Of a stretch of 64,000 nt of DNA, positions 16,156 to 24,870 are shown piece by piece. Each line of letters begins with the position of its first letter. Within the stretch, counting starts at the first letter, position 1. The stretch is from positions 479,844 to 543,843 of the forward strand of contig CAXBJB010000001.1 of NCBI GenBank assembly GCA_963976055.1, read 5' to 3'. The position numbers and the translations under genes were made by a program. Under the pieces are notes generated by a model. The model was not told the DNA's origin, ran no database searches, and saw only the letters and a program-made list of their open reading frames with translations. This DNA comes from UBA1479 sp963976055 (GTDB lineage Bacteria > Pseudomonadota > Alphaproteobacteria > Rhodospirillales > Casp-alpha2).

Positions 16156-16659
16156 TCAGGCTTCGCCGACCGTGTCCACCATGGCGGCGGCCACGGCGTC
16201 GTCGGCGGTGCGACCCCCCCAGATCACGTATTGGAAGGCGGGGTAAAAGCGTTCGCATTCGTACAGCGCCGTTTCGACGATGTCCTCCATCTGGCTCATG
16301 GTCGGGCCGTTGGCCGCGCGCATGGGCAGGACATGGCGGAACATGGGCAGGCCTTCGTCATCCCACATGCCGAAATGGCCGAGCCAGAGCTTTTCATTGA
16401 CCCGGGCCAGAAGCTCGTAGACCGGCGTGCGCCGCTCCTGGGGCACGCGCATGTCGAAGGCGCAGGTGAAGTGCATGGCCTCGATTTCGTCGTTCCAGGC
16501 GAAATAGAGGCTGTAGTCGCACCAGGTTCCCGGCACTTGAACGGCCAGTTCCTGGTCGCTTCGGCGGTCGAAGGTCCAGTCGTTTCCTTCCACGATCTGT
16601 TCGATCAGATCCAAAGGATTGTGTTTTTGGGTATCTACGGCGAATTCGAGTGCAGGCAT
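16156..16659 (-). CDS. YbjN domain-containing protein
   Basis: A 167-residue protein of the YbjN family, related to type III secretion chaperone-like folds. Family-like segments include NPLDLIEQIVEGNDWTFDR near residues 13-31 and a tryptophan-rich middle part (WCDYSLYFAWND, LGHFGMWDDEG). The ATG at 16659 follows GGAG; the longer frame adds 27 low-complexity residues. It lies upstream of proC on the same strand, as commonly seen in alphaproteobacteria. Biochemical function is unknown; E. coli YbjN affects motility and stress responses. Confidence 0.83.
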   Translation of the reverse strand: MPALEFAVDTQKHNPLDLIEQIVEGNDWTFDRRSDQELAVQVPGTWCDYSLYFAWNDEIEAMHFTCAFDMRVPQERRTPVYELLARVNEKLWLGHFGMWDDEGLPMFRHVLPMRAANGPTMSQMEDIVETALYECERFYPAFQYVIWGGRTADDAVAAAMVDTVGEA

Positions 16660-16945
16660 GGCCGCTGCTCCTTCGTGGCTGGACCGGCGGCGCCCGGCGG
16701 GCGCCTCCAGGCTTGTCGCCAAAGGGATCGCCCACAACATCTCGGAGGTTACCGAAATATGGTATCTGTGGCCCCCTTGGATACAAGAGCTAGCCTGCCT
16801 TAAGGGCGAAAGCCGTGCAAGGGCGGATTGGGGCGGTTCTGTGAATATTTGTGGAAGAATCGGGAATCAGAAAGGCTTAGACGCAAACGCGCCAAAACGC
16901 CGCCGGACGCAAGGTCCTGAAACGACTCCATATATGGACGGAAGG

Positions 16946-17281
16946 TCAGGCCTTCGGTTTGCCCGCCGGGGCCTTGCGCGGGGCGGGTTTAGCCGTGGTT
17001 TTTTTCGCGGCCGCCCGAGGCTTGGCGGCTCCTTGGCCGGCCAGTTGGGCCTCCAGTTTGGCGACTCGGGCTTCCAGTTTTTCCTGTGCCGCGCGGGCGT
17101 TCTTCGCGACTTCGGCCATGGCGTCGAACTCGTCGCGGGGAACCAAGTTGCCGTCGGCCAGGAATCGTTCGATCTGTTGGCGGATCATGGCTTCCAGTTC
17201 GTCCTTCATGCCGGCGAGCGTCGCCACGGCGCCGTTGGCCACCTTGGCCAAGTCGTCGAGGATTCGGTTGGACGTCTGCAT
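16946..17281 (-). CDS. ubiK: UbiK family ubiquinone biosynthesis accessory factor (BMFP domain)
   Basis: A 111-residue helical protein. Residues 1-80 form the BMFP domain with RILDDLAKVANGAV at the start and a coiled coil near residues 50-80 (EVAKNARAAQEKLEARVAKL); a basic Lys/Ala/Pro tail follows. UbiK binds UbiJ and supports aerobic ubiquinone synthesis at the membrane. It is divergent from hldD and close to lgt-midA-pgeF, a frequent alphaproteobacterial arrangement. About 285 bases without a gene lie between it and ybjN (16660-16945); I see no clear element there. Confidence 0.87.
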   Translation of the reverse strand: MQTSNRILDDLAKVANGAVATLAGMKDELEAMIRQQIERFLADGNLVPRDEFDAMAEVAKNARAAQEKLEARVAKLEAQLAGQGAAKPRAAAKKTTAKPAPRKAPAGKPKA

Positions 17282-17397
17282 GGTGGAACTCCTTGGCTCG
17301 TGGCGCGTAATCTATAGAAGATATATGGCCTCCTTGGGGGGCTTTCGCAAGCGCGGGCCCTGTTGCTCCCCGGCCCGGCCCAGCCTATAAGCAGCCC

Positions 17398-18384
17398 ATG
17401 TATGTGGTCACCGGCGGCGCCGGTTTCATCGGATCGAATATCGTTCACGGGCTGGAGGCCAGGGGCCTGGGCCCGGTGGCGGTCGTCGACCATGTCGATT
17501 CGGACGAAAAGGCCCGCAACATCGCCAAGCGCCGGCAGGTGGAGACGGTCGCACCCGAGGGCCTGTCCCGATTCCTCGACGCCAACGCGGACCGGATTCG
17601 CGGCGTCATCCACATGGGCGCCATTTCGGCGACCACGGAATCGCGCCTGGTCCGCATCATCAAGAATAACATTCTGCTGTCCCGCCGCCTGTGGCATTGG
17701 TGCGCGGATCAGGGCATTCCCTATATCTACGCCTCCTCGGCGGCGACCTATGGTGACGGCGCCCAAGGCTTCGACGACGATGGTGCCATCGAGGCGCTCA
17801 AGGCGTTGAAGCCGCTCAACCTGTACGGCTGGTCGAAGAACCAGTTCGACATCTGGGTCGCGGAACAGGTCGCGGCGGGCGCCCCCAGGCCGCCGGGCTG
17901 GGCCGGGCTCAAGTTTTTCAACGTGTTCGGGCCCAATGAATACCATAAGGGCCGCATGCAGTCCGTCGCCCGCCAGGTTTACGAGAATGCGGCCCGGGGC
18001 GAGGCCTGCACCCTGTTCAAATCCCATAACCCGGATTATCCCGACGGTGGTCAGCTGCGCGATTTCGTCTGGGTCGGTGATTGCGTCGATATGGTGTTGT
18101 GGCTGCTCGACCATCCCGAGGCCTCGGGCCTGTTCAACTGCGGGTCGGGCAAGGCGCGCAGCTTCGCCGATCTGGCCGCCGCCGTGTACCGGGCCCTCGG
18201 CAAGGCGCCGATGATCGACTTCGTGCCGACGCCCGAGGATATCCGCGACAAGTACCAGTATTTCACCGAGGCCCGCATGGACCGCATCCGCGCCGCCGGC
18301 TACGCCCATCCGCAAACGCCGCTGGAAGAAGGCGTGCGCCGCTATGTGCAGGACTTCCTCGCCACCGGCGACCCTTATCTGTGA
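17398..18384 (+). CDS. hldD: ADP-L-glycero-D-manno-heptose 6-epimerase
   Basis: A 328-residue SDR-type epimerase that makes the heptose donor of the lipopolysaccharide inner core. It shows the N-terminal NAD(P) motif TGGAGFIGSN at residues 5-14, HMGAISATTES near residues 76-86, YASSAATYG near 115-123, the catalytic YGWSKNQFD near 146-154, and the substrate-binding FFNVFGPNEYHKGRM near 181-195. It precedes lgt by 13 bases, so both envelope genes may share a transcript. Confidence 0.94.
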   Translation: MYVVTGGAGFIGSNIVHGLEARGLGPVAVVDHVDSDEKARNIAKRRQVETVAPEGLSRFLDANADRIRGVIHMGAISATTESRLVRIIKNNILLSRRLWHWCADQGIPYIYASSAATYGDGAQGFDDDGAIEALKALKPLNLYGWSKNQFDIWVAEQVAAGAPRPPGWAGLKFFNVFGPNEYHKGRMQSVARQVYENAARGEACTLFKSHNPDYPDGGQLRDFVWVGDCVDMVLWLLDHPEASGLFNCGSGKARSFADLAAAVYRALGKAPMIDFVPTPEDIRDKYQYFTEARMDRIRAAGYAHPQTPLEEGVRRYVQDFLATGDPYL

Positions 18385-18397
18385 CGGACGGAACACC

Positions 18398-19273
18398 ATG
18401 ACTTTCGCACTTATTCTTCCTGTCCTGGCTTTTCCCGCCATTGATCCGATCATCGTTCAGATCGGCCCCTTCGCCATCCGCTGGTACGCCCTGGCCTATA
18501 TCAGCGGGCTGATCCTGGGCTGGCGCTACATGCTGCGCATGACCGGCGATCTGCCGCTGCGCGACGTCCGGGTGTTGGGTGACGACGGCAAGACCACGAC
18601 CGTGCGGGAACCCGTCGTCAGCCGCCTTGCCGTCGATGATTTTCTGGTCTGGGCGACCATCGGGGTGGTTCTGGGCGGGCGGCTCGGCTACGTGCTGTTC
18701 TACAAGCCCGGTTTCTATTTCGAAAATCCCCTGAACATCCTGACCGTATGGCAGGGCGGCATGTCGTTCCACGGCGGCCTGCTGGGGGTCTGCGTCGCGA
18801 CCCTTCTGTTCTGCCGCAAGCGGGACATCCCGCTGTTCACCTTCGCCGACATGCTGGGCTGTACGGCGCCCATCGGCCTGTTCTTCGGGCGTATCGCCAA
18901 CTTCATCAATGGCGAGCTGTTCGGCCGTGCGGCCGACGTGCCCTGGGCCATGGTGTTCCCCCATGGCGGCCCGATGGCGCGCCACCCCAGCCAGATCTAT
19001 GAAGCGGTGCTCGAAGGTCTTGTTTTGTTCGTCGTGATGGCGGTGTTATGGCGGCGGCCGGGCTTGCGGGCGCGGCCCGGCTTCCTCGCCGGTGTGTTCT
19101 TCATCGGCTATGGCGCGGCGCGCATCACCGCGGAATTCTTCCGCGAACCGGACGCCTACCTGGGCTTCCTGTTCCAGGGGGCCACCATGGGCCAGCTCTT
19201 GTCCCTGCCCATGATCGCCGTCGGCCTGTGGCTGATCTGGCGCGCCAACCGGGCCGGCAAAGCGGGCGCATGA
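18398..19273 (+). CDS. lgt: Prolipoprotein diacylglyceryl transferase
   Basis: An inner-membrane enzyme with several membrane segments that transfers diacylglycerol from phosphatidylglycerol to the lipobox cysteine of prolipoproteins. The 291-residue protein has the conserved FHGGLLG near residues 125-131 and the signature GRIANFINGELFGR near residues 166-179. The ATG at 18398 removes 18 residues of the longer open frame that belong to hldD. It overlaps the midA start (ATGA). Three probable lipoproteins are encoded in this window. Confidence 0.95.
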   Translation: MTFALILPVLAFPAIDPIIVQIGPFAIRWYALAYISGLILGWRYMLRMTGDLPLRDVRVLGDDGKTTTVREPVVSRLAVDDFLVWATIGVVLGGRLGYVLFYKPGFYFENPLNILTVWQGGMSFHGGLLGVCVATLLFCRKRDIPLFTFADMLGCTAPIGLFFGRIANFINGELFGRAADVPWAMVFPHGGPMARHPSQIYEAVLEGLVLFVVMAVLWRRPGLRARPGFLAGVFFIGYGAARITAEFFREPDAYLGFLFQGATMGQLLSLPMIAVGLWLIWRANRAGKAGA

Positions 19274-20361
19274 CAGGCCTGCTGGCCCATCTCCGCCGCC
19301 GCATCGCCCTGGAAGGGCCGCTGACCGTCGCCCGCTATATGGAGGAATGTCTGGGCAACCCGGCCCATGGCTATTACATGACCCGCGATCCCCTGGGTGC
19401 TGGCGGCGATTTCACCACGGCGCCGGAAATCTCCCAGATGTTCGGCGAACTGATCGGCCTGTGGGCCGCCGTGCAATGGCAGGCCATGGGCACACCCGGC
19501 GCCGTGCATCTGGTCGAACTCGGCCCCGGGCGCGGCACCTTGATGGCGGATGCGCTCCGCGCGATGGGGACCGTCGCACCTTTCCGGGCGGCCGTGCAGG
19601 TGCACTTGGTCGAAACCAGTCCGGTGTTGCGTGACGCGCAGCGGAAAACCCTGGCGGCCGCTCATCCCGGCGTGACGCCCCAGTGGTGGAACGATTTTTC
19701 CCAGGTGCCGGCGGGCCCCGCCCTCGTCATTGCCAACGAATTTTTCGACGCCCTGCCGATCCGCCAGTTCCTGCGCGGGCCCGATGGCTGGCGCGAACGT
19801 CTGGTTGCCTGGGACGCGGACGCGGCGGCCCTTGCCTTCGTCCTGTCGGGGGCCCAGGCGGCGAGCCCGCTGATCCCGCCGCCCTTGAACCAAGCGCCCG
19901 AGGGCAGCCTGATCGAAATCTGCCCCGCCGGTCTGCGCAAGGGACATACCCTGGCTGCGCGGCTGGCGGCCCAGGGCGGGGCGGCGCTGATCGTCGATTA
20001 CGGCCATGATCGCAGTGCCCCCGGCGATACCCTGCAGGCGGTGAAGGGCCATGAATACGCAGACGTGCTGACCGCGCCGGGCGAGGCGGACCTGACCGCC
20101 CATGTGGATTTCCAGCAATTGGCCCAGACCTGCATCCAGGCGGGAGCCGTGACTTTCGGGCCCGTCGGGCAGGGGGATTTCCTGACCGCCCTCGGCATCG
20201 GCGCGCGGGCCCAGGCGTTGGCCGCCAAGGCCGACGCCCGCCAGAAGGCGGCGATCGACGCGGCCTTCGCCCGCCTGACCGGGGCCGGCCAGATGGGCCG
20301 CCTGTTCCGGGTCCTGGCCGTGCAGCATCCGGGCCTGACCGCGCCGCCCGGATTTGAATAG
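19270..20361 (+). CDS. MidA/NDUFAF7-like SAM-dependent methyltransferase
   Basis: A 363-residue class I methyltransferase of the DUF185 (COG1565) family. The SAM-binding motif ELGPGRGTLMAD lies near residues 82-93, and the family-typical DFTTAPEISQMFGE near residues 47-60. The mitochondrial relative NDUFAF7/MidA dimethylates an arginine of a complex I subunit; a similar role is inferred here. The ATG at 19270 overlaps the lgt stop, and pgeF follows after 55 bases, giving the frequent lgt-midA-pgeF order. Confidence 0.89.
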   Translation: MTGLLAHLRRRIALEGPLTVARYMEECLGNPAHGYYMTRDPLGAGGDFTTAPEISQMFGELIGLWAAVQWQAMGTPGAVHLVELGPGRGTLMADALRAMGTVAPFRAAVQVHLVETSPVLRDAQRKTLAAAHPGVTPQWWNDFSQVPAGPALVIANEFFDALPIRQFLRGPDGWRERLVAWDADAAALAFVLSGAQAASPLIPPPLNQAPEGSLIEICPAGLRKGHTLAARLAAQGGAALIVDYGHDRSAPGDTLQAVKGHEYADVLTAPGEADLTAHVDFQQLAQTCIQAGAVTFGPVGQGDFLTALGIGARAQALAAKADARQKAAIDAAFARLTGAGQMGRLFRVLAVQHPGLTAPPGFE

Positions 20362-20416
20362 GCTGTGTCGGAATCCGTGATTTGAACTGGCCCGTGCGAA
20401 CAAGGTAAAAGTCTTC

Positions 20417-21205
20417 ATGACCGAATCCCTCGACATCGTCCGTGCACCCAACTTGGCCGATCAGGCCGGGATCGCGCACGGCTTCTTCACCCGCCGGGGC
20501 GGGGTCTCCGGCGGCATCTACGCTGGGCTGAATTGCGGGCAGGGGTCCAAGGACGATCCCGACCATGTCCAGGAAAACAAGCGCCGCGCCATGGCGGCGA
20601 TGGGGTTGGGGGCGGATGATCTGGCCCTGGTCCATCAGGTTCATTCCCCCGATGTGTGGGCCGCCGATGCCCCCCGCGACCGCGCCGCCATGGAAAAGGC
20701 CGACGCCCTGGTCAGCCGCCGGCCGGGTCTGGCGCTCGGCATCCTGACCGCCGATTGCGCGCCGGTGTTGTTTGCCGACGGCACCTCGGGCGTGGTCGCC
20801 GCGGCCCATGCGGGCTGGCGGGGCGCGATGTCCGGGGTGCTGGAAAACACAGTCGCCCGGATGGAGGCTGAGGGGGCGAAGCGGGCCGCCATCCACGCCG
20901 CCCTCGGCCCCTGCATCCGCCAGGAATCGTACGAGGTCGGCCAGGACATGAAGGACGCCTTCGCGGGCCGTCACGCCGACCACGACAAGTACTTCGCCGC
21001 CGGCGACCGGCCCGGCCATTACCAATTCGATCTGGCGGGCTTCATCATGGACCGGCTGGCCGCCCTGGGTCTGGCCAGCACCCATGACGTGGGCCTAGAC
21101 ACCTATGTCGACGCCGGCCGGTTCTACAGCTACCGCAGGGCCACCCATTTGGGCGAAACCGACTACGGGCGCGAACTCGCCGTGGTCGCCTTGGCCGCCG
21201 GCTGA
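20417..21205 (+). CDS. pgeF: Peptidoglycan editing factor PgeF (YfiH/laccase-domain family)
   Basis: A 262-residue purine nucleoside phosphorylase/laccase-fold protein. The zinc ligands are found in LVHQVHS near residue 75, ADCAPVLFAD near residues 111-120 and AAHAGWRG near residues 130-137; GPCIRQESYEVG near 157-168 is also characteristic. In E. coli the protein keeps non-canonical amino acids out of the murein stem peptide. The start is ATG and it sits behind midA on the same strand. Confidence 0.92.
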   Translation: MTESLDIVRAPNLADQAGIAHGFFTRRGGVSGGIYAGLNCGQGSKDDPDHVQENKRRAMAAMGLGADDLALVHQVHSPDVWAADAPRDRAAMEKADALVSRRPGLALGILTADCAPVLFADGTSGVVAAAHAGWRGAMSGVLENTVARMEAEGAKRAAIHAALGPCIRQESYEVGQDMKDAFAGRHADHDKYFAAGDRPGHYQFDLAGFIMDRLAALGLASTHDVGLDTYVDAGRFYSYRRATHLGETDYGRELAVVALAAG

Positions 21206-21217
21206 GGGGGCGGGACC

Positions 21218-21286
21218 ATGCCCTATCTGGCGGTCTTGACCTTGGCGGCGCTCGCGGTGATTCTCGTCACCTGCGTTATTGTTTAG
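21218..21286 (+). CDS. Possible 22-residue single-pass membrane peptide
   Basis: ATG to TAG encodes 22 residues, almost all hydrophobic (MPYLAVLTLAALAVILVTCV and two more), enough for one membrane helix. A G-rich stretch (GAGGGGGCGGG) lies just before the ATG. It fits in the 96-bp gap between pgeF and the large lipoprotein gene on the same strand. Such short frames arise by chance, so conservation in relatives would be needed to accept it. Confidence 0.35.
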   Translation: MPYLAVLTLAALAVILVTCVIV

Positions 21287-21301
21287 GGGCGCCATCGCCT
21301 G

Positions 21302-22990
21302 ATGGCACGGGAAGCCGAAGGACGGACGGCCTTGCGGGCAACGGTCCAATTCGCAATCTGGGTTCTTGCGGCGGTGGTGTTGGCCGTGACCGCCTGCGCG
21401 CCCGTGCCGCGCGCCTTCACGCCGGGCGAAGTGGACAGCGTCGGCAATGCCATCGTCCACGGCACCTTCACCAAGGGCATTCAGGTCAACCCGATTGAGG
21501 GCACGGCGCCCATCATGTCCAAGATTCTGGCGCGGACCACGGTCGATTCCTTCGAACCCTACGGCCTGCCTGCCGGGGTCGCCCCCTTCGACGCCTCGGA
21601 ATACATCCTTCACGGCCGCGCCCATCGCGACAAGAACCCCAACGCCATTCCCTACGTCACCCTTCACTGGCAGTTGTCGAACAAGGACGGCCTGCTGTTG
21701 GCCGACCTGGAACAGCCCGTCGACGCGACCAGCGGGGAATGGGAATTCGGCACGCCCGAGGTCATCATCCGCGTCGCCGAGGACGTCGCCCACCGCGTCG
21801 CCGCCATCCTGGCCGGGATCGCTCCGGCCCAGGCGGAGCCGGCCCCCGACAAGGGCATCTTCGTGATGCCGGTCGAGGGGGCGCCCGGCGACGGCGATTT
21901 TTCCCTGACCCGCGCCATCGCCGAAGCTTTGAAGGCGCGGGGGACGCGCCTGACCCGATACCGTGAACAGGCGAAATATGTGTTGACCGGATTGATGGAG
22001 GTTTCGCCGTCGGTCCAAGGCCGCCAGGGGGTGCGCATCACTTGGCGGCTGGCCCGCCCCGACGGCAAGGAGGTCGGCAAGGCGGAACAGGACAACACGG
22101 TGCCGTCGGGCACCTTCGATACGCAATGGATGCCGACCGCGCGGCTGATCGCCGCCGCCGCCGTCGATGGCATCCACGAGGTCATCGGCGGCTGGGAAGA
22201 GCGCGAACGCACGTTGGCCGAGGGCCGCGGCCTGGGTGTGCCGGACAATCTCGACAACCCCGACCTGCCCGCGCCCGGCGGGCCCAAGCGGGTGATCGCC
22301 AAGTTGCAGGACCATCTGGTGCCACTCGATGCCCCCGTCACCAAGGACGTCCCCCCCGAGATGACCGCCCAGGAAGAGCTGGAGTCCTCCCGCGCCAAGG
22401 TGGCCGCCGGGGACGCTCCGCAGTCGGCGACCGAGGAAAAAAGCGTCCTCGGCCCGGAGGACGCGGCCGGTGAAAAGGTCGTCGAGGAAACGTTCACGCC
22501 GCCGACCCTGCGGACCCATGACCAGGATGCCGCCAATTCCTTTCTCATCGCCGAGGTCACCGGAGCCCCCGGCAACGGCAACCGCCTGTTGGCCGAGGCC
22601 TTGAAGCGGGTGTTGCGCGCGCGTGACCAGAACGTCACCGACGACCCGCGCCAGGCGCGGTTCCTGGTGCGCGGCCTGGTCGTCATGTCCGAGCCCAAGG
22701 ACGGTAAGCAGAACGCCCGTATCGTGTGGTCGGTCGAAACCACGGAGGGCACGGCGCTGGGCAGCGCCGAACAGAACAACACGGTTTCGGCGGGCATGCT
22801 CGACGACAATTGGGGGGACACGGCGCTTAACGTCGCCATGGGGGCGGTCGTGGGCATTCAGCGGGTGCTTGGGGATAAGGCCCGCCCGTTCGCCCGGCGA
22901 TTACCCGCCGATGCAGTGCCCCCGCCCGGGCAAAGCGGAGAGACTCTTCCCTGGGACCCCGGCGAAGCCATCCCGCCGCCCCGGCGATAA
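21302..22990 (+). CDS. Putative lipoprotein with three repeated periplasmic domains
   Basis: A 562-residue protein with a hydrophobic segment and lipobox VTAC (Cys32), so it is probably lipidated. Three units follow, at about residues 52-172, 185-295 and 413-523. The second and third align clearly: EGAPGDGD / TGAPGNGN at the start, KYVLTGLME / RFLVRGLVV in the middle, and AEQDNTVPSG / AEQNNTVSAG near the end; the first is more divergent (YILHGRA, LHWQLSNKDG). A Pro/Glu-rich linker of about 110 residues separates units 2 and 3. I do not recognise the family. Downstream is prs, which has its own promoter. Confidence 0.75.
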   Translation: MAREAEGRTALRATVQFAIWVLAAVVLAVTACAPVPRAFTPGEVDSVGNAIVHGTFTKGIQVNPIEGTAPIMSKILARTTVDSFEPYGLPAGVAPFDASEYILHGRAHRDKNPNAIPYVTLHWQLSNKDGLLLADLEQPVDATSGEWEFGTPEVIIRVAEDVAHRVAAILAGIAPAQAEPAPDKGIFVMPVEGAPGDGDFSLTRAIAEALKARGTRLTRYREQAKYVLTGLMEVSPSVQGRQGVRITWRLARPDGKEVGKAEQDNTVPSGTFDTQWMPTARLIAAAAVDGIHEVIGGWEERERTLAEGRGLGVPDNLDNPDLPAPGGPKRVIAKLQDHLVPLDAPVTKDVPPEMTAQEELESSRAKVAAGDAPQSATEEKSVLGPEDAAGEKVVEETFTPPTLRTHDQDAANSFLIAEVTGAPGNGNRLLAEALKRVLRARDQNVTDDPRQARFLVRGLVVMSEPKDGKQNARIVWSVETTEGTALGSAEQNNTVSAGMLDDNWGDTALNVAMGAVVGIQRVLGDKARPFARRLPADAVPPPGQSGETLPWDPGEAIPPPRR

Positions 22991-23029
22991 TGTGATAAGT
23001 CTCTGAAATTACAGGACTATGAAAGATCG

Positions 23030-23058
23030 TTTACAGGCAGGTCCGGCGTTGTTAGAGT
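23030..23058 (+). promoter_or_regulatory. Predicted promoter of prs
   Basis: TTTACA at 23030-23035 (5 of 6 to TTGACA) and TAGAGT at 23053-23058 (4 of 6 to TATAAT) are separated by 17 bases. A transcript starting about 7 bases later would begin right at the structured leader. Confidence 0.5.
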
Positions 23059-23062
23059 CCGC

Positions 23063-23146
23063 GCGCCGAACAGGGGAATAGGCCCTACCGGCGCTCGGCA
23101 CCGGGCATCTCCAGGGGTGGTTTTGCTCCGCCTTCGGACGCAAAAC
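23063..23146 (+). promoter_or_regulatory. Structured leader before prs: two stem-loops
   Basis: Stem-loop 1 (23063-23094) pairs GCGCCG with CGGCGC and, inside it, AGGG with CCCT. Stem-loop 2 (23120-23146) pairs GTTTTGC with GCAAAAC and TCCG with CGGA around a CCTT loop, with one bulged C. The prs start codon follows 14 bases after the second stem, and no T-tract follows either stem, so they do not look like terminators. A translational or RNA-stability control is inferred. Confidence 0.5.
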
Positions 23147-23160
23147 GAAAGTGCGCAGCC

Positions 23161-24093
23161 ATGAAAATCATTGCCTGCAATTCCAACCGGCCGCTTGCAG
23201 AGGCGATTTCCGCTTACCTCAATCTGCCGCTGACCAAGGCCTCGATCCGGCGATTCTCCGACATGGAGGTGTTCGTCGAGATTCAGGAAAACGTGCGCGG
23301 CGAGGATGTCTTCGTCATCCAGTCGACCTCATTCCCCGCCAACGACAACCTGATGGAACTGCTGGTCACGCTGGACGCGCTGCGCCGCGGCTCGGCCCGC
23401 CGGGTCACGGCCGTCATTCCCTATTTCGGCTATGCCCGTCAGGACCGCAAGTCCGGCCCGCGCACGCCGATCTCGGCCAAGCTGGTCGCCAACCTGATTA
23501 CCGAAGCGGGTGCGGACCGGGTCCTGACCATGGACCTGCACGCCGGCCAGATTCAGGGTTTCTTCGACATCCCGACGGACAACCTCTACGCCGAGCCCGT
23601 GCTGGCCAAGGACATCCAGGACCGCGAGAATGGCGCCGATCTGGTCATCGTGTCGCCGGACGTGGGTGGCGTGGTGCGCGCCCGGGCATTGGCCAAGCGC
23701 CTGGACGGCGACCTTGCCATCATCGACAAGCGCCGCGAACGCGCGGGTGTCAGCGAAGTCATGAACATCATCGGCGACGTTAAAGGCCGCCGCTGCATCC
23801 TGGTCGACGACATCGTCGACAGCGCCGGGACCCTGTGCAACGCCGCCGTGGCGCTGATGGAGGAGGGGGCCGAGGCGGTTTCCGCCTATGTCACCCATGG
23901 GGTTCTGTCGGGCGGGGCGGTGGCGCGGGTGTCGTCGTCACCCATGGACCGGCTGTGCGTGACGGACAGCATCATGGCGACCGAGGCCGTGCGGGTCGCC
24001 CACAACATCGAACAGCTGACCGTGGCCCCGCTGATCGCCGAGGCCATGCGCCGGATTTCCGAGGAAAGCTCGGTGTCATCGTTGTTCAACTGA
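23161..24093 (+). CDS. prs: Ribose-phosphate pyrophosphokinase (PRPP synthase)
   Basis: A 310-residue cytoplasmic enzyme making PRPP from ribose 5-phosphate and ATP, feeding purine, pyrimidine, NAD, histidine and tryptophan synthesis. Conserved parts are the flexible-loop region YFGYARQDRK near residues 91-100, DLHAGQIQGFFD near residues 126-137, and the PRPP-binding loop DDIVDSAGTL near residues 216-225. Class I length. It has its own predicted promoter and a two-hairpin leader; its ribosome-binding site is weak (CGAAAG). Confidence 0.96.
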   Translation: MKIIACNSNRPLAEAISAYLNLPLTKASIRRFSDMEVFVEIQENVRGEDVFVIQSTSFPANDNLMELLVTLDALRRGSARRVTAVIPYFGYARQDRKSGPRTPISAKLVANLITEAGADRVLTMDLHAGQIQGFFDIPTDNLYAEPVLAKDIQDRENGADLVIVSPDVGGVVRARALAKRLDGDLAIIDKRRERAGVSEVMNIIGDVKGRRCILVDDIVDSAGTLCNAAVALMEEGAEAVSAYVTHGVLSGGAVARVSSSPMDRLCVTDSIMATEAVRVAHNIEQLTVAPLIAEAMRRISEESSVSSLFN

Positions 24094-24101
24094 GGGCTCC
24101 G

Positions 24102-24866
24102 ATGGATCTGCCGAAAACCCCCAGCTTCCGCCTCGATGGGCGGAAGGCCCTGGTGACCGGCGCCGGCCGGGGTATCGGCTTGGCCGCCGCCGCCGCGTTG
24201 GCCGAGATGGGGGCCCATGTCACGCTCTGCGCGCGCACGGGCAATGAGGTCGAGGCCGTCGCCGAGGCGATCCGTGCGCGCGGCCAGGAGGCCCAGGCCC
24301 TGACCCTCGACGTCACCGACACCGCCCGCATGCAGGCCGAGGTCGCGGCCCGCGGGCCGTTCCAGATTCTGTTCAATAACGCCGGCGGCAACCGCCCGCA
24401 GGAATTGCTGGAAGTCACGGAACAAGATTATGACGCGGTCACGAACCTGAACGTGCGGGCCGCCATCTTCGTCGCCCAGGCGGTGGTGAAGGGGCTGGTC
24501 GATGCCGGCCTGCCCGGCTCCGTCATCAACGTGTCGTCACAGATGGGGTTGGTCGGCGGGCCCAAGCGCACGGTCTATTGCGCGACCAAGCACGCCATCG
24601 AGGGGGCGACCAAGGCCATGGCCTGGGAACTGGGCGGCCAGGGCATCCGCGTCAACACGATCTGCCCGACCTTCACGGAAACGCCGATGACCGAGGGCTT
24701 TTTGGCCGACGCCGATTTTGTCGAATTCGTGAAGTCCAAGATTGCGCTCGGCCGCCTCGGTCAGGTCGAGGATCTGATGGGGGCCATCGTGTTTTTGGCC
24801 TCCGACGCGTCGAGCCTGATGACGGGGGCGTCCCTGGTCGTCGACGGCGGCTGGACGGCGCAGTGA
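24102..24866 (+). CDS. Short-chain dehydrogenase/reductase
   Basis: A 254-residue classical SDR. It has the NAD(P)-binding TGAGRGIGLA near residues 17-26, NNAGG near residues 90-94, a catalytic Ser in NVSSQMG near residue 142, and YCATKH near residues 156-161. The ATG at 24102 removes a long upstream overlap with prs. It lies 8 bases after prs and 4 before mntP, so it may be read through from the prs promoter. The substrate cannot be told; the sequence resembles gluconate 5-dehydrogenase and FabG-type enzymes. Confidence 0.86.
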   Translation: MDLPKTPSFRLDGRKALVTGAGRGIGLAAAAALAEMGAHVTLCARTGNEVEAVAEAIRARGQEAQALTLDVTDTARMQAEVAARGPFQILFNNAGGNRPQELLEVTEQDYDAVTNLNVRAAIFVAQAVVKGLVDAGLPGSVINVSSQMGLVGGPKRTVYCATKHAIEGATKAMAWELGGQGIRVNTICPTFTETPMTEGFLADADFVEFVKSKIALGRLGQVEDLMGAIVFLASDASSLMTGASLVVDGGWTAQ

Positions 24867-24870
24867 TCCC

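Noticed and set aside
23120..23146. Stem-loop before prs considered as a terminator of the lipoprotein gene
   Set aside because: No T-tract follows on the plus strand, and it is 130 bases past the stop with a predicted promoter in between.
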